From: Tannerella sp.
GTDB taxonomy: Bacteria; Bacteroidota; Bacteroidia; Bacteroidales; Tannerellaceae
Length of the DNA stretch: 7,947 bases
Direction of reading: 5' to 3'
Assembly: GCA_031263835.1 (NCBI GenBank)
Contig: JAISEZ010000024.1
Coordinates: 1-7,947, forward strand
The notes below the pieces were generated by a model. The model saw nothing but the letters and a program-made list of their open reading frames with translations, was not told where the DNA came from and made no database searches. Shown piece by piece: positions 6,201 to 7,947 of the stretch. The translations under genes were made by a program, and so were the position numbers. Position 1 is the first letter of the stretch. The number at the start of each line of letters is the position of its first letter.

Positions 6201-7851
6201 TCAGCAGCCCTTCGACGGAAAGGCCGTAAAAGGAGGCGCCGGGGGTTTGCAGTTCCGTCAGCGCGCCGCTGACCTGCAGCCGGGTGGAGTCGTGAAACGG
6301 GTCCGTACCTTTCCCTCTGGCGCGGAGGGAAGCCGTAAGCAGGGTGACGGAATCCAGGGGCATGAACCGAACCGGCGCCAGACTGTCCACTTCCACGATG
6401 GCTTCATATTCTTTCAGGCGCGTGTTGCAGTGTCCGGAGAGGCGCACCCTGCCCGGCTGTCCGGTCAGCGCCATCGCCAGCCGGTAATCGCCTCCCGTCA
6501 GCAGGGCTTCCAGATTCAGCCGCATGTCTTCGGGAATGCGGAAGCGTCCGGCGTACAGGGGGAGCCGCTGCAACACCCCGGACGTCCCGGTGTGTGCCGT
6601 CAGGTGCAGCTCGCCCGCCCGCAGCGCCCCGCCGGTCGCTTTCCGGACGGCGCCGTCGGCTTCGACCCGGAAAACGCCGGGCAGTTCGCCCTGCAGACGC
6701 CGGAGGTACATCCGCTCCGGATTGCCTTCCAGCAGGCCGGAAACGGAAAGCGGCGTATCCGGGTAATAAGGCTCGATTTCACGGGCGTATACGCCCAGGG
6801 CCGTCAGGACGTCGCGCCTGTCCAGCGAGGCTTCCAGATGCGAGTGGAACGTGCCCTGCGGCGTTTCCTCCAGCGTTGACCAGGGGAGTTCCACCTGCGC
6901 GTAAACGGTTGAATAGGGTGTTTCCAGCGACCAGCGGGGAATGGACAGCGCCGTCGAATCGGCATGAACCGCTCCTTCCATGCGCAGAGCCAGTCCCGAC
7001 TGTTCGCCGGCGGAGAACGAACAGAGCCGGCCATGTATCTCCCGGCCCTGAAAAAACAGGGAATCCGCGTGCATCTGCAGGTCGGAAAGCGCGACATGCG
7101 CAGGGTCGAATCCCTGCCGGACGGCAGGCCGGTTGCCGCTGTCGTAGCCGACGGCCGCGCCGGTCAGCAGGAACTGTGCGGCGGAATATTGCTCCGCGCC
7201 AAGGTCAACGTTTCCCGCCGTCAGCGTCAGGCTTTCAAAAGCGGAAACGGCCTGCAGGGAATCGGGCAGTATCTGCAGGGCAACGGAAACGCGCTGCAAA
7301 CGGAGGTCCTCCGCCTGTATTTTCCAGCGGACGGGCATGGTGTCCGGCGGAACAAAGGAATCGATACGGATATTCACCGTCGCATCGGAAAGCAGCCATT
7401 CGTTCACCCGTATTTCCTCGCGGTCAAGGTGAATCCGGTCGCCGGACGTCGTCAGCGAACCGACGACGCCCGCGATTTCAAATCCCTCCGTCCATGCGCG
7501 GGTGTTCAGCCGGAGATTCTCCAGCCGGAGTGCGCTGACCGACACTTCGGCGTTCAGCAGGGGAAGCGGACGTACGCTCACGGAAGCGTGACCGATATGG
7601 AGAAGCGTATCCTGTGTCGAATCGGTCATGGAGACGTCCACGGCCGTCAGGTTCAGCGGAAACGACAGCCGAATTTCTCCCGCCTGCACGTTCGTCCCCG
7701 TAGCGGAAGAAACAGCCTGCGCAATCCTGTTTACGGCCAGCCGCTGAACGGGCGGAAAATAGAGCAAAACGACCGAAAGCAATACCGCAAGTACCACCGC
7801 CAGACTTGCCCACCCGGCTGTTTTCAACCCCTTTTTTACGTACCTGTTCAT
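3241..7851 (-). CDS. tamB: TamB-family translocation/assembly module protein (DUF490 C-terminus)
   Basis: This 1536-residue protein starts at ATG 7851-7849; nearby upstream ATGs are out of frame. Residues 1-11 are basic and about 13-32 form one membrane segment (AGWASLAVVLAVLLSVVLLY), giving an inner-membrane anchor with the rest in the periplasm. The long middle is repetitive beta-strand sequence with no catalytic motif, as expected for the extended lipid-binding beta-taco of AsmA/TamB proteins. The C-terminal part, about 1080-1490, matches the TamB domain, with QLTIRLDPSVKLGVDL near 1215, LTGRYTISDGQVRYNMP near 1257 and WTGDPFDPYLSLKATERI near 1290. A basic tail follows (FRKKMRHLYDLFLFRRK). 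E. coli TamB has 1259 residues; Bacteroidota versions are commonly longer. The family bridges the inner and outer membranes and supports outer-membrane protein assembly and phospholipid transport. Its TamA-like partner is not in the window. The gene converges on the receptor gene and has its own promoter-like element. The specific role in this phylum is inferred from family. Confidence 0.92.
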   Translation of the reverse strand: MNRYVKKGLKTAGWASLAVVLAVLLSVVLLYFPPVQRLAVNRIAQAVSSATGTNVQAGEIRLSFPLNLTAVDVSMTDSTQDTLLHIGHASVSVRPLPLLNAEVSVSALRLENLRLNTRAWTEGFEIAGVVGSLTTSGDRIHLDREEIRVNEWLLSDATVNIRIDSFVPPDTMPVRWKIQAEDLRLQRVSVALQILPDSLQAVSAFESLTLTAGNVDLGAEQYSAAQFLLTGAAVGYDSGNRPAVRQGFDPAHVALSDLQMHADSLFFQGREIHGRLCSFSAGEQSGLALRMEGAVHADSTALSIPRWSLETPYSTVYAQVELPWSTLEETPQGTFHSHLEASLDRRDVLTALGVYAREIEPYYPDTPLSVSGLLEGNPERMYLRRLQGELPGVFRVEADGAVRKATGGALRAGELHLTAHTGTSGVLQRLPLYAGRFRIPEDMRLNLEALLTGGDYRLAMALTGQPGRVRLSGHCNTRLKEYEAIVEVDSLAPVRFMPLDSVTLLTASLRARGKGTDPFHDSTRLQVSGALTELQTPGASFYGLSVEGLLKEHLLQASLASEYPLVKGTVTLNGELRREKMTATLIAGIDSLDMYGLQWTDRPLAHSFQLFSEMETDGRKRHRLDVALGNWEMTLESRKVNPKIITLHAAGDGDTTQCSFHAGDLGITVTGNADAETIVRRLTGLSGYVMQQMKKDSAVRLQELRTLLPDVSLQVTAGRDNPVNHYLQEHDLFFDRFTLDASTSPGDGLQMTARLFSLVKDTTRIDTLRIDVRQDATGIRHEGGIVKRKFRNQEPFTAGWNGQVQDDRITLEAYHRNGRGEAGLHLGLLAEKQPEGWNIHLQPEAVIAFLPFAVNPGNYVLVKNAGNISADLRLDGANDAYLWLHSLEEEEQMKELLLEVSRIDLNLISKGFGWTSPVKGMANVSLRYVPADRTYMIVADAGVDDLTYGNGRVGAVLLSGAYLPVDRGEHRIDLHFFHEEKEISTLAAYYYSEQDGRLDGMLEMNRLPLRMLDPFLEGVTQMSGTLQGRMSIAGTGKEPLLNGYLQADTAVVRIAAAGTQLHLDSRRVEIRDSRAQFNRYSIYAVGNNPFVIDGVIDFQRPADAEVDLKLTASDMQLMNAPKADGSIVYGKLSVNLNSTLKGPLDAPEMRGWVHLLGATNLTYILKESPLTAQDRMTDLVTFSYFRDTVPRRTGRNRAGIPREWAPVGGLDMQLTIRLDPSVKLGVDLDDAASGRVELEGGGDLAFQYTRQADLILTGRYTISDGQVRYNMPVIANKALKMKENSYIEWTGDPFDPYLSLKATERIRSSVGTGSQAPHTVNFDAGIEVKQRMANLSLQFTLDAPDDASVQNQLVAMGPEERSKQAVSLLLTGMYLADDGSGKKKLDMGMALNSFLQSEINNITGSLLKDISLDFSMDRYAGTEPGSRRTDYGFRFSKRFYNERINVILGGHVTTGDVSGQSSTFINDASLEYRLDAGGNRYAKLFYNRRYESLLEGEIAKYGAGIVFRKKMRHLYDLFLFRRKQPTVREEKKHETE

Positions 7852-7872
7852 AGCGCATCATTTTCACTATGA

Positions 7873-7880
7873 CAAAGATA
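7873..7880 (-). promoter_or_regulatory. Bacteroidota -7 promoter element for the TamB-family gene
   Basis: On the minus strand the sequence is TATCTTTG, an exact match to the Bacteroidota -7 consensus TAnnTTTG. It ends 21 bp before the start codon, so the predicted transcript would have a short leader of about 15-18 nt. No TTG-type -33 element lies at the usual distance; the expected place is taken by heptamer repeat sequence. A T-run (7882-7888 read on the minus strand) adjoins the element. Confidence 0.6.
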
Positions 7881-7888
7881 CAAAAAAA

Positions 7889-7930
7889 TAGTGATTAGTG
7901 ATGAGTGGTTAGTGGTTAGTGATGAGTGTC
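7889..7930. repeat. Heptamer tandem repeat upstream of the TamB-family promoter
   Basis: Six consecutive 7-bp units: TAGTGAT, TAGTGAT, GAGTGGT, TAGTGGT, TAGTGAT, GAGTGTC. The array covers the region where the -33 element of the minus-strand promoter would lie. It is followed by AGGCAT, the same junction seen after the array at 2489-2523. The remaining bases to 7947 show no feature I can support. Confidence 0.85.
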
Positions 7931-7947
7931 AGGCATCAAGCATCGGA

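Overview
The window looks like a chromosomal segment from a G+C-rich member of the Bacteroidota, probably of the order Bacteroidales. Four things point there. There is a TonB-dependent receptor with an N-terminal carboxypeptidase-regulatory-like domain, and a very large TamB-family protein of the length usual in this phylum. A Bacteroidota-type -7 element (TAnnTTTG) lies just upstream of the TamB-family gene. Neither start codon has a Shine-Dalgarno sequence. The genus cannot be fixed from the sequence.

Layout: positions 1-141 are the 3' end of glyA (serine hydroxymethyltransferase), on the plus strand. Positions 142-304 are intergenic and hold an octamer repeat, a strong hairpin and a heptamer repeat that ends at the next start codon. 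Positions 305-2476 encode an outer-membrane TonB-dependent receptor (plus). Positions 2477-3240 are a 764-bp gap between convergent genes, with no credible protein gene. This gap contains a heptamer repeat, a 227-bp element with perfect 64-bp inverted arms (2522-2748), about 75 bp of plain sequence, and a 21-bp tandem array of 16 units plus a degenerate 17th (2824-3180). Positions 3241-7851 encode a 1536-residue TamB-family envelope protein (minus). Positions 7852-7947 hold its probable promoter and another heptamer repeat.

The two complete genes both act in the envelope, but they are on opposite strands and are not an operon. The receptor imports an unidentified ligand using TonB energy. The TamB-family protein is expected to help outer-membrane protein assembly or lipid transport across the periplasm. 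GlyA belongs to one-carbon metabolism and is a neighbour by position only.

The most unusual content is non-coding. Each 21-bp unit (two turns of B-DNA) carries a dyad, and paired positions change together between two unit subfamilies, so the symmetry itself seems to be kept. I cannot assign a function. A multi-site protein-binding array, a structured transcript and a drifting satellite all remain possible.
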